From Streptococcus mutans (GTDB taxonomy: Bacteria; Bacillota; Bacilli; Lactobacillales; Streptococcaceae), in contig NZ_AP019720.1 in NCBI RefSeq assembly GCF_006739205.1, forward strand, positions 1,240,001 to 1,304,000: a DNA stretch of 64,000 nucleotides, in the 5' to 3' direction. The translations under genes were made by a program, and so were the position numbers. The number at the start of each line of letters is the position of its first letter. Position 1 is the stretch's first letter. The notes under the pieces were generated by a model. It made no database searches. It worked only from the letters and a program-made list of their open reading frames with translations, and was not told where the DNA came from. This document shows positions 1 through 9,875 of this stretch, one piece after another.

Positions 1-1131
1 CTTCATCTGTGTTCCAAGACGACGTTCACCATGTTCAAATTTATCAAATGGAAAACGCGGAATCTTAGCCACTACATAGTCCAAAGCTGGTTCAAACATG
101 GCATAAGTTGTCCCCGTAACTGGATTAATCATCTCATCCAGAGTTAAACCAACAGCGATTTTGGCAGCTAATTTAGCGATAGGGTAGCCAGTTGCTTTAG
201 AAGCTAGAGCTGATGAACGTGAGACACGTGGATTAACCTCAATGACATAGTATTTAAAGCTATGCGGATCCAGAGCCAGCTGTACATTACAACCACCTTC
301 AATCTTAAGGGCACGAATAATTTTTAAACTAGCATCACGCAGCATTTGATTTTCGATATCTGAAAGTGTCTGCGTTGGCGCAAAAACGATAGAATCCCCT
401 GTATGAATACCAACTGGATCAAAATTTTCCATGTTACAGACAACTAGAGCATTATCTGCACTGTCTCTCATAACTTCATATTCAATTTCCTTAAAGCCAG
501 CAATAGAACGCTCAATCAGACATTGCGTTACAGGTGACAGTTTGAGACCATTTTCAGCAATTTCACGAAGTTCTTTCTCATCTGCACACATACCGCCGCC
601 TGTGCCGCCAAGAGTAAATGCCGGACGAACAATGACTGGATAGCCAATCTTAGCAGCAAATGCAACAGCTTCGTCAACGCTATTAACAATATCAGATTCT
701 GGAATAGGCTGTTCTAAATCTTCCATCAATTGCTTGAAAAGATCGCGATCTTCAGCCTGATCAATAGCAGACAGCTTGGTTCCTAAAAGTTCAACACCCA
801 ACTCATCAAGAATCCCAGCTCTTGATAATTCCATCGCCATATTAAGACCTGTCTGTCCACCAAGAGTTGGCAGTATTGCATCGGGACGTTCTTTTCTTAA
901 AATTCGAGTTACAAATTCAATAGTGATAGGTTCAATATAGACCTTATCTGCAATTTCTTTATCTGTCATGATTGTCGCTGGGTTTGAATTGACCAGAACA
1001 ACACTATAGCCTTCTTCTTTTAAAGCAAGACAGGCTTGGGTTCCTGCATAATCAAATTCAGCAGCCTGTCCAATGATAATTGGACCAGAACCAATTACCA
1101 TAATTTTTTTAATATCTGTACGTTTAGGCAT
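1..1131 (-). CDS. carB: Carbamoyl-phosphate synthase large subunit, partial
   Basis: The first 377 codons are present; the 3' end lies outside the window. The protein starts [20 protein letters not shown] and continues with [10 protein letters not shown] and NSNPATIM, the classic opening of the first ATP-grasp (carboxyphosphate) half. CarB uses ammonia passed from CarA, bicarbonate and two ATP to make carbamoyl phosphate for pyrimidines and arginine. It is the last gene seen of the pyrR-pyrP-pyrB-carA-carB operon. The gap of about 180 bp to carA is filled by a member of the repeat family also found at 8.7 and 62.6 kb, which is unusual inside an operon. Identification is very secure. Confidence 0.95.
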   Translation of the reverse strand, partial: MPKRTDIKKIMVIGSGPIIIGQAAEFDYAGTQACLALKEEGYSVVLVNSNPATIMTDKEIADKVYIEPITIEFVTRILRKERPDAILPTLGGQTGLNMAMELSRAGILDELGVELLGTKLSAIDQAEDRDLFKQLMEDLEQPIPESDIVNSVDEAVAFAAKIGYPVIVRPAFTLGGTGGGMCADEKELREIAENGLKLSPVTQCLIERSIAGFKEIEYEVMRDSADNALVVCNMENFDPVGIHTGDSIVFAPTQTLSDIENQMLRDASLKIIRALKIEGGCNVQLALDPHSFKYYVIEVNPRVSRSSALASKATGYPIAKLAAKIAVGLTLDEMINPVTGTTYAMFEPALDYVVAKIPRFPFDKFEHGERRLGTQMK

Positions 1132-1134
1132 TTA

Positions 1135-1258
1135 TAAGATATTAAGGGCGTTAAGTAGACATAGCAAAAATAGGAAACCGTCCGACGACGCTCGCGTCTA
1201 GGATGTGTTTACTTTTTTGCAAAGTCCACAGCTCGTATTCAGTTAAGCAAATACGAGA
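1135..1258. repeat. Dispersed 115-bp-type repeat, diverged copy between carA and carB
   Basis: Aligns by eye with the unit at 8695-8968. Shared blocks are GGGCGTTAAG, GCAAAAATAGGAAAC, GACGACGCTCGCGTCTAGG, the T-rich stretch after it, and a GCTCGTATTCAGTTAA end. The centre is a self-complementary GACGC/GCGTC hairpin. It lies inside the transcribed pyr operon, so it would be part of the mRNA between the two synthase subunits. Confidence 0.75.
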
Positions 1259-1310
1259 ACTTGCCCTTCTCCTTTCTTTCATTAATCGTCTCTCTAGACA
1301 ACATTAAATA

Positions 1311-2399
1311 TCACTTGCTAGCTTTTTCCAATTGAAAAGCATCAATTAATTCTAAAAATTCATCAAAGAGATAAGAAGCGTCATGTGGCCCTGGCGCAGC
1401 ATCTGGATGATACTGAACAGAGAAAGCGGGGTAGTATCGATGACGTACACCTTCAATTGATTTATCATTAATTTCTTCGTGCGTAATAATAAGCTCCTCT
1501 GGTAAATTATCACGCGAAACAGCATAACCATGATTTTGACTGGTAAAATCAATACGTCCTGTTGCAATTTCACGCACCGCATGATTAAAACCACGATGAC
1601 CGAATTTCATCTTGTAGGTACTGGCACCATTTGCCAAACTAAAAAGTTGATGCCCCATACAAATACCAAAAATTGGAATTTTACCTTGTACACCACGAAT
1701 CATCTCTAAAGCTTCCGGAACATCTTGAGGATTTCCCGGTCCATTTGACAGCATGATACCATCTGGGTTTAAATTTAAAATCTCTTGAGCCGTCGTATTA
1801 TAAGGAACAACAGTTACATTACAATTACGTTTTGAAAATTCACGTAAGATAGAATGTTTCAGTCCGAAATCAACCAAAACAATATTTTTCCCAACACCCG
1901 GAGCTGGATAAGCGGTTTTAGTTGATACCTGTTCAATATTATTTGTTGGAAGAACAGTCGCACGTAATTGATCTTGTAGATGCTCAATAGAATCACCCTC
2001 ATTAGCCAGAGTTGCCTTCATTGTTCCATGATGACGAATAATTTTGGTCAGTGCTCGTGTATCGATCCCAGAAATACCTGGAATGTTTTTTGATTTCAAA
2101 AATTCATCCAAGGTCATCTGCTTGCGCCAATTATTAGCCCGACGTGCATTTTCTGAAACGACAACTCCCTTACAAGTGGGTTTAATACTTTCATAATCAT
2201 CACGATTAATTCCATAGTTGCCAACAAGCGGATAGGTAAATGTCAAAATCTGACCATTATAAGACTGATCAGTGATAGATTCCTGATAACCTGTCATACC
2301 AGTATTAAAGACAATCTCACCGGTTACATCAAGGTCTGCTCCAAAAGCCTGTCCTTCAAAAATTGTTCCATCTTCTAATATTAAAAGTCTTTTTCCCAT
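1311..2399 (-). CDS. carA: Carbamoyl-phosphate synthase small subunit
   Basis: 362 aa. N-terminal CPSase domain ([15 protein letters not shown]) and C-terminal class I glutamine amidotransferase with the nucleophile elbow GICMGHQL (Cys about 248) and [12 protein letters not shown] (His about 331). It hydrolyses glutamine and channels ammonia to CarB. The residue after HP is Asp, where the textbook triad has Glu; this may be normal in streptococci. The start [11 protein letters not shown] is preferred to an upstream one giving 12 extra residues, because GAAAGG lies just before it and the homologous core begins there. Fourth gene of the pyr operon. Confidence 0.95.
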   Translation of the reverse strand: MGKRLLILEDGTIFEGQAFGADLDVTGEIVFNTGMTGYQESITDQSYNGQILTFTYPLVGNYGINRDDYESIKPTCKGVVVSENARRANNWRKQMTLDEFLKSKNIPGISGIDTRALTKIIRHHGTMKATLANEGDSIEHLQDQLRATVLPTNNIEQVSTKTAYPAPGVGKNIVLVDFGLKHSILREFSKRNCNVTVVPYNTTAQEILNLNPDGIMLSNGPGNPQDVPEALEMIRGVQGKIPIFGICMGHQLFSLANGASTYKMKFGHRGFNHAVREIATGRIDFTSQNHGYAVSRDNLPEELIITHEEINDKSIEGVRHRYYPAFSVQYHPDAAPGPHDASYLFDEFLELIDAFQLEKASK

Positions 2400-2527
2400 A
2401 ATTTTACCTTTCAGTAAGATACAAAGTATTTTCACTCGCTAAACAAGGTTTGTAACCAATTGCTCTTTAAGGAAAATCCTTTTTTGAATGAAGCTACTAG
2501 ATTTGTCATTAAACAATGATTATGAAA

Positions 2528-3454
2528 CTAGGTTTTGCCTCTTAAAATTGCCTCAAGAATGGCCATTCTAACAAAAACACCGTTTTGCATTTGAGCAACA
2601 ATCCGTGATTTAGGAGCTTCAACCAAACTATCAGCAATCTCCACATCACGATTGACAGGAGCTGGATGCATGATAATAGCAGAGCTTTTTAATTGTTTGT
2701 AGCGTTCTTCGGTTAAACCGTAATGCTGATGATAAGCTTTCTTAGAAAAACTTTCTTTTCCATCGTGTCGTTCATGTTGCACACGTAAAAGCATCATAAC
2801 ATCTATCTGATCAATAATATCATCAATAGCAACATATTTGCCATAAACATCAAATTCTGAAGAATACCATTCTTTGGGACCTGCAAAATAAATTTGAGCT
2901 CCCAAGCGTTTTAGAATTTGCATATTAGATTTAGCTACCCGAGAATGGGTAATATCTCCCGCAATAGCAATCTTAAGATTCTCAAAGGAAGCAAACTCAT
3001 CGTAAATAGTCATTAAATCCAGCAGACATTGGCTAGGATGCTGGCCAGAACCATCACCACCGTTAACAATCGACGTTTGGATGGTACGACTATCAATTAA
3101 TTCTTTATAATAATCATCCTGTGAATGACGCACAACACAAATATCAACCCCTAAGGCACTCATTGTTAGAATCGTATCATAAAGTGTTTCTCCCTTATTG
3201 ACTGAACTGGTTTTAGCATCAAATTCAATGACGTCCAGTCCTAATTTTTTCTCTGCAACCTCAAAAGATTTATGCGTTCTTGTTGACGCTTCAAAGAATA
3301 AGTTTGCTGCAAAATATTGCCTATCCAATGAAAAAGTCACCTTCTTTTCTTTGAAGGCTAGTCCTCTTTTAATTAAACCAAGCACTTCTTCATTGGACAA
3401 GATTTCCATACTAACCAAATGCTTTAGTGATACAACACCATCTGTAACTACCAT
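2528..3454 (-). CDS. pyrB: Aspartate carbamoyltransferase catalytic subunit
   Basis: 308 aa, the usual length of the catalytic chain. Carbamoyl-phosphate site [14 protein letters not shown] near residues 53-66, and [11 protein letters not shown] near 262, both diagnostic of ATCases. It condenses carbamoyl phosphate with aspartate, the committed step of UMP synthesis. No regulatory chain gene (pyrI) is adjacent, as expected for Gram-positive bacteria. It follows pyrP with a gap of only a few bases and precedes carA, and is presumably controlled by the PyrR attenuator at 5.3 kb. Confidence 0.96.
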   Translation of the reverse strand: MVVTDGVVSLKHLVSMEILSNEEVLGLIKRGLAFKEKKVTFSLDRQYFAANLFFEASTRTHKSFEVAEKKLGLDVIEFDAKTSSVNKGETLYDTILTMSALGVDICVVRHSQDDYYKELIDSRTIQTSIVNGGDGSGQHPSQCLLDLMTIYDEFASFENLKIAIAGDITHSRVAKSNMQILKRLGAQIYFAGPKEWYSSEFDVYGKYVAIDDIIDQIDVMMLLRVQHERHDGKESFSKKAYHQHYGLTEERYKQLKSSAIIMHPAPVNRDVEIADSLVEAPKSRIVAQMQNGVFVRMAILEAILRGKT

Positions 3455-3458
3455 ATTA

Positions 3459-4724
3459 TCAGTCCTTTTCTGGGAGAATTTGATAAAGAATTATACCAAG
3501 TAAGGTTGAAAAAGCGACACCTGTAATCTGTAAACCCTGAATCTGCAGCGTCAAACCACCAATACCAGAAACTAAGATGATACTAGCAATCAGCAGATTT
3601 TTCTTATTATCAAAATCTGTCTTATTCTCAATAAGAATTTTTAAGCCGCTAGAAGCAATCACACCAAAAAGAGCAATAGATATGCCACCGATAACTGGAG
3701 TCGGAATGGATTGCAGTAAAGCTGATATTTTACCAATAAAACTCATCAAGACAGCAAGAAAAGCTGCTCCAGCAATAACATAAACAGAGAAGATTTTATT
3801 AAGGGCCATGACACCAATATTTTCACCATAAGACGTTACAGGAGGTGCTCCCAAAATACCGGCAACAACTTGTGCCAATCCATCGCCAGTCAAAGTTTTA
3901 TCAAGTCCCGGTTTTTTGAAGAAATCACGACCTGTTAGACTATTGAGAACCATGATATGACCAAAATGTTCTGTCATTGTTACAAAAGCAATCGGTGCCA
4001 TGGTTAAAATAGCTGATGGATAAAGCTTAAAACCATCATTCAAAATAGGAAGATGAATGGTAGGAACTTGTATCCAAGAAGCCTTAGAAACACCTGAAAA
4101 ACTGACAATTTCCTGGCCTGTTAAAATTCCAACAGCTACAGCAAATAAGTAACCAAAAATGAGGCCAAAGAGAATAGGCATTAAACCAAACATTCCTTTG
4201 CCATAAACATTAAATAAGACGACAGCAAACAGCGTTATCAAACCGATGAACACATAAGTCAGATGATAATGACCATCTTTGGTCATGACATCACTAACAG
4301 CACTGCCTGCTAGGCTAAGACCGATAACCATAACAATGGGGCCGACTACCACGGGCGGCAATATTTTGTCAATCCAAGAATTGCCAATCCATTTAATTAC
4401 CAAAGCAACAATGAAGTAAACCAAACCACCAGTAATGGCTCCTTGAGCTACTGCTGCAATACCGTCTGTCTTCATTAACGTTTGCATGGCACCAATATAG
4501 GCAAAGCTAGAGCCCATATAAGCAGGAATTTTATACTTGGTTACACTCAAATGAACAAGTGTTCCTAGACCACATGATAAGAGAGCAACAGCTGGATCAA
4601 TACCAACTAAGATTGGGACTAAAACAGTCGAACCAAACATGGCAAAAAGGTGTTGAAAAGATAAACCCAACAACATACCAAAACGAGGTCGCTCTTGAAC
4701 ATCAAGCTTCAATTCTTGACTCAT
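3459..4724 (-). CDS. pyrP: Uracil permease (NCS2 family)
   Basis: 421 aa, hydrophobic throughout with about 12-14 membrane segments. Begins with the short soluble head and [14 protein letters not shown], typical of UraA/Pyr[17 protein letters not shown] near residue 290 is the conserved NCS2 substrate-site region. It imports uracil by proton symport for salvage. Its start overlaps the end of pyrR by four bases, suggesting translational coupling. Second gene of the pyr operon, so uptake and de novo synthesis share PyrR control. Confidence 0.95.
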   Translation of the reverse strand: MSQELKLDVQERPRFGMLLGLSFQHLFAMFGSTVLVPILVGIDPAVALLSCGLGTLVHLSVTKYKIPAYMGSSFAYIGAMQTLMKTDGIAAVAQGAITGGLVYFIVALVIKWIGNSWIDKILPPVVVGPIVMVIGLSLAGSAVSDVMTKDGHYHLTYVFIGLITLFAVVLFNVYGKGMFGLMPILFGLIFGYLFAVAVGILTGQEIVSFSGVSKASWIQVPTIHLPILNDGFKLYPSAILTMAPIAFVTMTEHFGHIMVLNSLTGRDFFKKPGLDKTLTGDGLAQVVAGILGAPPVTSYGENIGVMALNKIFSVYVIAGAAFLAVLMSFIGKISALLQSIPTPVIGGISIALFGVIASSGLKILIENKTDFDNKKNLLIASIILVSGIGGLTLQIQGLQITGVAFSTLLGIILYQILPEKD

Positions 4725-5251
4725 AGACTATCCTCTTTAGCAAGTAATAAAACATTGTCCTTATCATCAATTTCTACCATATTGACAACAATCTCTTCCG
4801 AGCTGCTGGTTGGAATATTTTTGCCAACATAATCAGCGCGAATAGGCAACTCACGATGACCTCTATCAACCAAAACTGCTAAACTTACACGAGCTGGACG
4901 ACCAAGGTTGACAATATTATCAATAGCCGCACGAATGGTACGACCGGTATAAAGAACATCATCTACCAAAATCACATCACGGTTGGTAATGTCTACAGGC
5001 ATCTCAGTTGTATTTTCTTCGACCTTGACATCATCTCGGAAAGATTTGGTATCAAGTTCTCCAAGCGGAACATCCAAGCCTTCAATTTGTTTGAGACGTT
5101 CCTGAATACGACGAGCAATGAAGACACCACGTGTCTTAATACCAGCCAGAACAATATTATCAAGATTCTTATTTCTCTCAATAATCTCATAAGTCATACG
5201 TGTGATAGCACGCTTCATAGTGACACCGTCAACAATTTCTTTCGTTTTCAT
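4721..5251 (-). CDS. pyrR: PyrR RNA-binding attenuation regulator / uracil phosphoribosyltransferase
   Basis: 176 aa. Phosphoribosyltransferase fold with the PRPP loop [13 protein letters not shown] at residues 93-105. Starts [16 protein letters not shown]; this ATG has AGAAAGG a few bases upstream, and the longer upstream frame runs through the attenuator RNA and is not real. PyrR binds pyr mRNA when UMP is high and promotes termination in the leader; it also has weak UPRTase activity. First gene of the operon, directly after a recognisable PyrR-type leader. Confidence 0.96.
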   Translation of the reverse strand: MKTKEIVDGVTMKRAITRMTYEIIERNKNLDNIVLAGIKTRGVFIARRIQERLKQIEGLDVPLGELDTKSFRDDVKVEENTTEMPVDITNRDVILVDDVLYTGRTIRAAIDNIVNLGRPARVSLAVLVDRGHRELPIRADYVGKNIPTSSSEEIVVNMVEIDDKDNVLLLAKEDSL

Positions 5252-5275
5252 AGAATGCCTTTCTGTACAAAAATA

Positions 5276-5385
5276 AGAAAAAATCTCCTCATACAAGGAG
5301 ATTTCACAAAATATAAGTACAGTTTTTCCTGCACTTTTTTCTTTGTCGCTCCTTGCCTGCCTCACGGGACAGTGTTAAAGGAATA
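5276..5385 (-). promoter_or_regulatory. PyrR-binding leader and intrinsic terminator (pyr attenuator)
   Basis: On the minus strand the leader reads AACACTGTCCCGTGAGGCAG and goes on to GGCAAGGAGCGACAAAG. This matches the conserved PyrR-binding loop with its CCNGNGAGG core. About 35 nt later a 9-bp stem (5281-5289 with 5296-5304, loop 5290-5295) is followed by a T-run and ends about 25 nt before the pyrR start. That is a classical transcription attenuator. Confidence 0.9.
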
Positions 5386-5397
5386 TTCATTTCTACT

Positions 5398-5425
5398 ATT
5401 ATAACACACTGCCTATATTTTTCAA
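5398..5425 (-). promoter_or_regulatory. Promoter of the pyr operon
   Basis: Minus-strand -35 TTGAAA (5420-5425), 16-bp spacer and consensus -10 TATAAT (5398-5403). It would start transcription near 5390, just upstream of the PyrR-binding leader. Confidence 0.8.
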
Positions 5426-5473
5426 GAACCAACCGTTTTTTCTAAATTTAAAAACTTACTCTAAAGTAAACAA

Positions 5474-6097
5474 TCAGCCAATACCAAATAATTTAGATAG
5501 GACAGTCGTCAAGCCTAAACTATAGGCAAGAATTGAAGCTGGCTTGCCCAACAAAATAATGAGAGAGAATTGTTTATAGGTCATACTGGTTGTTCCTGCT
5601 AAATAGCAAAGCAAATCATCTGGAGCAATTGGCAAAAAGATAGCCCAAGCAAAATACTTAGCAAATTTACTGTCAGAATTTGTCCAATGTTCATAATTAG
5701 CTAGAGCTTTAGGACTGAAAAATGTCTCCAAAGCTGGACGGCCAAACCGTCTAGCAATATGAAATCCCAAAACAGAACCGATACAAATACCAATATAATT
5801 CCAGATAAAGCCCCAAAACGGTCCAAAAATAACAACACCCGCCAAAGTTGAAACACCACCTGGTAAAATCGGAATAGCCACTTGAATAATCTGCAATAAC
5901 ACAAAAATTAGAGGGCTCCAATTGCCATAACGGTGCATGGCAGCCCGTAATTTTTTAACATCTGTTAAATAGCCTCTTTGATAAAGGTAGACAGTTAAAA
6001 GAATGGTTGCCAGGATTACCAGCCAAGTAACAATGCGCAAAAACATGCGGACATGTCTTAATTTTCTTTCTGTCTTCAAAAGATTTGAGTTCTTCAT
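5474..6097 (-). CDS. TVP38/TMEM64 (DedA-like) membrane protein
   Basis: About 207 aa from the ATG at 6097 (MKNSNLLKTERKLRH); an upstream start in the same frame would give 225 aa, and neither has a strong ribosome binding site. Several membrane segments. The block GGVSTLAGVVIFGPFWGFI followed by GSVLGFHIARRFGRPA is the VTT/SNARE-associated signature of the DedA superfamily, thought to move lipid carriers or phospholipids across the membrane; the substrate here is unknown. Monocistronic, between the pyr operon and rluD. Confidence 0.85.
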   Translation of the reverse strand: MKNSNLLKTERKLRHVRMFLRIVTWLVILATILLTVYLYQRGYLTDVKKLRAAMHRYGNWSPLIFVLLQIIQVAIPILPGGVSTLAGVVIFGPFWGFIWNYIGICIGSVLGFHIARRFGRPALETFFSPKALANYEHWTNSDSKFAKYFAWAIFLPIAPDDLLCYLAGTTSMTYKQFSLIILLGKPASILAYSLGLTTVLSKLFGIG

Positions 6098-6245
6098 AAA
6101 TTTATTGTAGCAAAAACTAAGAAAATATACTGAAATAAATTGTAAAATCAAAAAAGCTTAGAAAAAATCACCAGCACAGTTATAAGAATCTGCTGATCAT
6201 TTCACATTGCTAAACATCAAAAACCGAATGACCTTAATCCAACAC

Positions 6246-7136
6246 TTACAAATGATGCAAATGGTCTAATACCTCCTGAAAAATAACTGGTACTTCAGTA
6301 GTAAATTGCATCAATTCACCAGTTTTAGGATGCGTAAATCCTAAGGTTTTAGCATGTAAAAACTGTCCTTGACCTTTCAATGTTTTCTTGGGAGCATAGA
6401 GAGGATCACCTGCAACTGGGTGACCAATATAGGCCATATGAACCCGAATTTGATGTGTCCTGCCTGTTTCTAACGTGAGCTCCACCAAACTATACTGGCC
6501 AAAGCGTTCTAAAACTTTAAAGTGTGTCACCGCAGGTCTTCCTTTGGCAGTCACTGTCTGTTTCTTACGATCCTTCTCACTGCGGCCAATCGGTGCCTCA
6601 ATAACACCACGGTCATTTGGCAAGTTGCCGTGTACAAGGGCTATATACTGACGCAGTGACTTTTTTTCCTTCAGTTCCTTCGCCAAAGCCTGATGTGCTT
6701 GATCATTTTTAGCAATCATTAGTAGGCCTGAAGTATCTTTATCAATCCGATGGACAATACCTGGTCTGATAACACCATTGATAGACGAAAGATCTTTTAT
6801 ATGAAAAAGCAGAGCATTGACCAAAGTACCTGAAGGATGCCCCACTGAGGGATGAACAACCATCCCTTGCGGTTTATTGATAACAGCGACATCCTCATCT
6901 TCATAGACGATTTCAAGGGGAATATTCTGAGCCACACAGTCTAAGACTTCTTCTTGAGGACGTTCATAATGAATAATATCTCCCTCTTTAACAGCATATT
7001 TTGCTTTTTGCGTTTTGCCATTCACTAAAACAAGACCAGCTTTAATTTGCTCACTCGCCTGAGAACGGGACAAATCTGTCAAATCAGCCAAAGCCTTATC
7101 CAGACGCACTCCTGCTTCTTTTATTTCAATTTCCAT
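6246..7136 (-). CDS. RluD-family 23S rRNA pseudouridine synthase
   Basis: 296 aa from [16 protein letters not shown]-terminal S4 RNA-binding domain (residues about 10-70), then the RluA/RluD catalytic motif HRIDKDTSG with the catalytic Asp near 132. It isomerises uridines in large-subunit rRNA. The start overlaps the 3' end of lspA by 11 bases, and the lspA-rluD order is conserved in Gram-positive bacteria (ylyB in Bacillus). An upstream start adding eight Lys-rich residues is less likely. The exact rRNA target cannot be read from sequence. Confidence 0.92.
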
Positions 7137-7587
7137 TTTTTTCTTCTTTCCATAAGGCAATGATTAGAAGTGCTACACCAACACTTAAATAAGAATCCGC
7201 TACATTAAAGATAGCAAAATCAACAAAATCAAGATGAATCATGTCAACCACATAACCTAAGCGCAAACGATCAATGAAATTTCCTAAACCACCAGAAATG
7301 ATTAGAAGCAGACTGGCCAGTAGCCAAAAATTCTGCGTTTGCATCTGTTTGATTAAATAATAAAAAGCCACTCCTAAAACAATAAAAGTTATCACCGTAA
7401 ACAGCCACTGCTGATTTTCTAAAATAGAGAAGGCTGCTCCTGTATTTCGCAAATAAGTTAGGCTAACAAGATTAGGAATAAATTCAACGATTGTTCCTAG
7501 ACGAATATATTTGACAACAAAAAACTTGCTTAGTTGATCTAAGGCAACTAAAAGCAGTGCTGTTACAGCTAGTACTATTTTTCGCAT
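7126..7587 (-). CDS. lspA: Lipoprotein signal peptidase (signal peptidase II)
   Basis: 153 aa, four membrane segments. Conserved RNTGAAFS near 47-54, then [14 protein letters not shown] and FNVADSYL carrying the two catalytic aspartates (about 115 and 131). It cleaves prolipoproteins before the lipidated cysteine, a job needed by the two binding lipoproteins encoded at 45.9 and 48.1 kb. It lies 8 bp after the LysR gene and overlaps rluD. Confidence 0.97.
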
Positions 7588-7595
7588 AAGATCTC

Positions 7596-8501
7596 CTAAG
7601 GCTTATAAGCTTCAAAATAATTGAACATGACATTGATAAATTTGAGAGCACACGTGGATAAGTTTGTACTATTGCGTCTGACATAAACCATGCGATTATC
7701 CAATTTATCATCCAAAGGAATGACCGTAATACCATTGACACTGCGACTATCCAAAAAACCAGAACCAGTTGCATAGGCGTCTGTACGCTCTAAAATGCCA
7801 TTTAGAGTTGCTCGGTCGGTCACATTGTAAATGAGAGAACTTTCACTAGTGTCTACCAAATTTTCTGAGTAATAAAGGTATTCATCCTTTTCTTGGGTAA
7901 ATCGTACTGTTTCTAGCCCATTTAAATCATCCATAGTCAACTGTTTTTTTTCTGCTAGAGGATGATTCTGACGCAGATAAATATGTGTTTGAAAAGAAAT
8001 CATCTCTACAAATTCAAGCCCCAATTTATCCATTTTTTGCAAAATACCCTTACGGTTTTGCTGATTCATATAGATAATGCCGATTTCACTGTGTCCTTGG
8101 GCAACTTCATCTAAAATCTGAGCAGTTGTCGTTTCAAAAATACGAAAATCTTTATATTTAGGATACTGTTTGGAAAAGGCAGTCAGCAAAGGCGGTAAGA
8201 AATCATAGTGCTGACTGGCAACAGAGAATTGATTCTTTTCACTATCAGACTGGGCATAACGCTTCTCAAAAGAATCAAAACTTTTCACAACTTCTAATGA
8301 TTTTTCGTAAAAAACTAATCCTTGACTGGTTAAAACAGCACCTGTTGTTGTTCGGGTAAAAATTTGAAAACCGAGTTCTTGCTCTAGATCCTTGACAGCG
8401 ACTGACAAACTGGGCTGACTGACAAAAAGCTTAGCAGCGGCTTCACGAAAGGTACCGCTGTTAGCAATGGCCACTACATAACGTAATTGTTGAATATTCA
8501 T
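7596..8501 (-). CDS. LysR-family transcriptional regulator
   Basis: 301 aa. N-terminal winged helix-turn-helix (residues about 1-60, with [20 protein letters not shown]) and a C-terminal LysR substrate-binding domain. The order LysR-lspA-rluD is common in streptococci. It resembles the CpsY/MtaR and CysR-like regulators of streptococci, but the effector cannot be assigned, so no symbol is given. Its promoter region has a -10 TATAAT on the minus strand near 8532-8537, next to an inverted repeat at 8545-8565 that could be an autoregulatory operator. Confidence 0.9.
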
Positions 8502-8544
8502 ATGATTACTTTCTTTTTAAATTGCTCTTTCTATTATACAAAAA

Positions 8545-8565
8545 AATCACACATTGCGCGTGATT
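8545..8565. repeat. Interrupted palindrome, first of a direct pair flanking the repeat block
   Basis: AATCAC...GTGATT arms around a 9-base centre. An 18/21 identical sequence lies at 9208-9228. This copy overlaps the LysR gene promoter region, so it may be an operator. As a pair the two copies bracket the non-coding block that contains the 115-bp tandem repeat. Confidence 0.5.
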
Positions 8566-8609
8566 CAGATTGAAGAAAAAGTCTTCTTTTGAGATTTTCT
8601 TTTCAACTT

Positions 8610-8631
8610 CAAACAGTCTGGGGACTGTTTG
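8610..8631. other. Perfect 9-bp hairpin in the non-coding block
   Basis: Arms CAAACAGTC and GACTGTTTG around TGGG. Followed at once by ACCACC/GGTGGT (about 8633-8648). No clear T-run on either side, so it is not a convincing terminator. It belongs to the repeat block shared in part with 62.5 kb. Confidence 0.5.
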
Positions 8632-8694
8632 AACCACCAATAGGTGGTAAATTATCAAGTGGATGATTTCAGGAATCCAGAGAATTCCATACCT

Positions 8695-8968
8695 AAATCA
8701 AGATACAAAGGGCGTTAAGCGGACAAGAGCAAAATAGGAAACTAACCGACGACGCTTGCGTCTAGGGTATGTTTATCTTTTTGCAGCCGTCCGTAGCCCG
8801 TGTTCAATTAAATCAAGATACAAAGGGCGTTAAGCGGACAAGAGCAAAATAGGAAACTAACCGACGACGCTTGCGTCTAGGGTATGTTTATCTTTTTGTA
8901 GCCGTCCGTAGCCCGTGTTCAATTAAATCAAGATACAAAGGGCGTTAAGCGGACAAGAGCAAAATAGG
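8695..8968. repeat. 115-bp tandem repeat, 2.4 near-identical copies
   Basis: Units start at 8695, 8810 and 8925 (AAATCAAGATACAAAGGGCG) with a period of exactly 115 bp. The first two differ by one base (GCAG versus GTAG). The third stops after about 44 bases at AAAATAGG. Each unit has a GACGC/GCGTC hairpin near its centre and GGGC...GGAC / GTCC...GCCC complementary ends, so its transcript could fold. Related single copies lie at 1135-1258 and 62636-62750. No ORF. The rest of 8502-9383 holds further sequence shared with 62.5-62.85 kb. Confidence 0.9.
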
Positions 8969-9207
8969 GAGAGTAGGATGTGAAATCATTAAGATTCTAG
9001 GAGGATTCCTCTTTTTGACACAATCCGCAGCCTATGCTTATTTCAGATTTAAGCCTAAAGTCTCAAATCTTCTGAGTACCTAAAACTTCAGTATTTCAAG
9101 CACTTTTATCACAACGGAAAGACTCGTTTGAATCTTGCTCTTTGCCTCGTCAATAAAGGAAATATTCTTGAAATCTGCAGATCTTAAAAACAGGTTTTCT
9201 ACATTCC

Positions 9208-9228
9208 AATCACACATTACGTATGATT
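9208..9228. repeat. Second copy of the interrupted palindrome of 8545-8565
   Basis: AATCACACATTACGTATGATT, 18 of 21 bases identical to the copy 663 bp away and in the same orientation. It closes the repeat-rich non-coding block. Confidence 0.45.
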
Positions 9229-9233
9229 ATTAC

Positions 9234-9383
9234 TTATTTATTCTTGATTATTTCCAGCAAGCCAAAATAAGTGGTTAGAATTCCTTGTCCATTTTCTTGC
9301 TGGCACTTAGCCAATAATCTTTGACCGATAAGATTTCCTAAAAGAGAGCCAGTTAGAATAGTTAAAACAAACTCTTTACTTGT
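9234..9383 (-). pseudogene. Possible decayed 49-codon membrane ORF directly after the Nudix gene
   Basis: In the same frame as the Nudix gene and directly after its stop, 49 codons stay open and end in TAA at 9234-9236. They encode a plausible peptide (EFVLTILTGSLLGNLIGQRL, then a charged tail) with one membrane-like segment. No ATG or GTG is in frame at its head. It could be a small gene that lost its start, a readthrough extension, or chance. Confidence 0.3.
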
Positions 9384-9875
9384 TTAATGAACTTTTTTAT
9401 CCAACCAATTTAGAAGAAAATTCTTTGCTAGGCTAGGAGATAGAATAGCTTCCTTGGCTTGGTCAGGATGAAACCAGTTAGCTGCTTCCACTTCATGGTT
9501 CAGTTTTAAATCGCTGGCTTTCTTGGCACGGCAGACAAAGTTCACCATTAAAACTTGATTTTTTTCATAAAAAGAGCTAGCATTAAAAGCTATTATCTCA
9601 ACTGTCAAACAAGTCTCTTCTAACACCTCGCGTTTGACAGCCTCTTCTAATTTTTCGCCTTTATTAACATAACCTGCCACTAAGATATACTGTCTCATAT
9701 GGTACTGCTGAATCAGAAGAATCTTTTGCATTTGCTCATCATAGACAATCATTGATACTGCAAGATCATGCTGAGGAAAACGAAAAGCCTGACAATTTTC
9801 ACAGTAAGGTACTTGCCCTTCGTGTTCTAACATTTTTTCTACTAATTGCATCCCACAATGCTGACAAAATTCCAT
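9384..9875 (-). CDS. Nudix hydrolase with N-terminal zinc ribbon (NADH pyrophosphatase-like)
   Basis: 163 aa. A four-cysteine zinc ribbon at the N terminus (C4, C7, C25, C28), then the Nudix box GYVNKGEKLEEAVKREVLEE near residues 69-88. In the GX5EX7REUXEEXGU pattern the last glycine is Cys here. Zinc ribbon plus Nudix is the layout of NudC-type NAD(H)/capped-RNA pyrophosphatases, but this protein is shorter, so the substrate is uncertain. Its start abuts the stop of the GNAT gene with no gap, so the two are surely co-transcribed. Confidence 0.85.
   Translation of the reverse strand: MEFCQHCGMQLVEKMLEHEGQVPYCENCQAFRFPQHDLAVSMIVYDEQMQKILLIQQYHMRQYILVAGYVNKGEKLEEAVKREVLEETCLTVEIIAFNASSFYEKNQVLMVNFVCRAKKASDLKLNHEVEAANWFHPDQAKEAILSPSLAKNFLLNWLDKKVH

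Noticed and set aside
8695..8968. CRISPR-like repeats
   Set aside because: The period is 115 bp with whole-unit identity and no unique spacers; no cas genes nearby.
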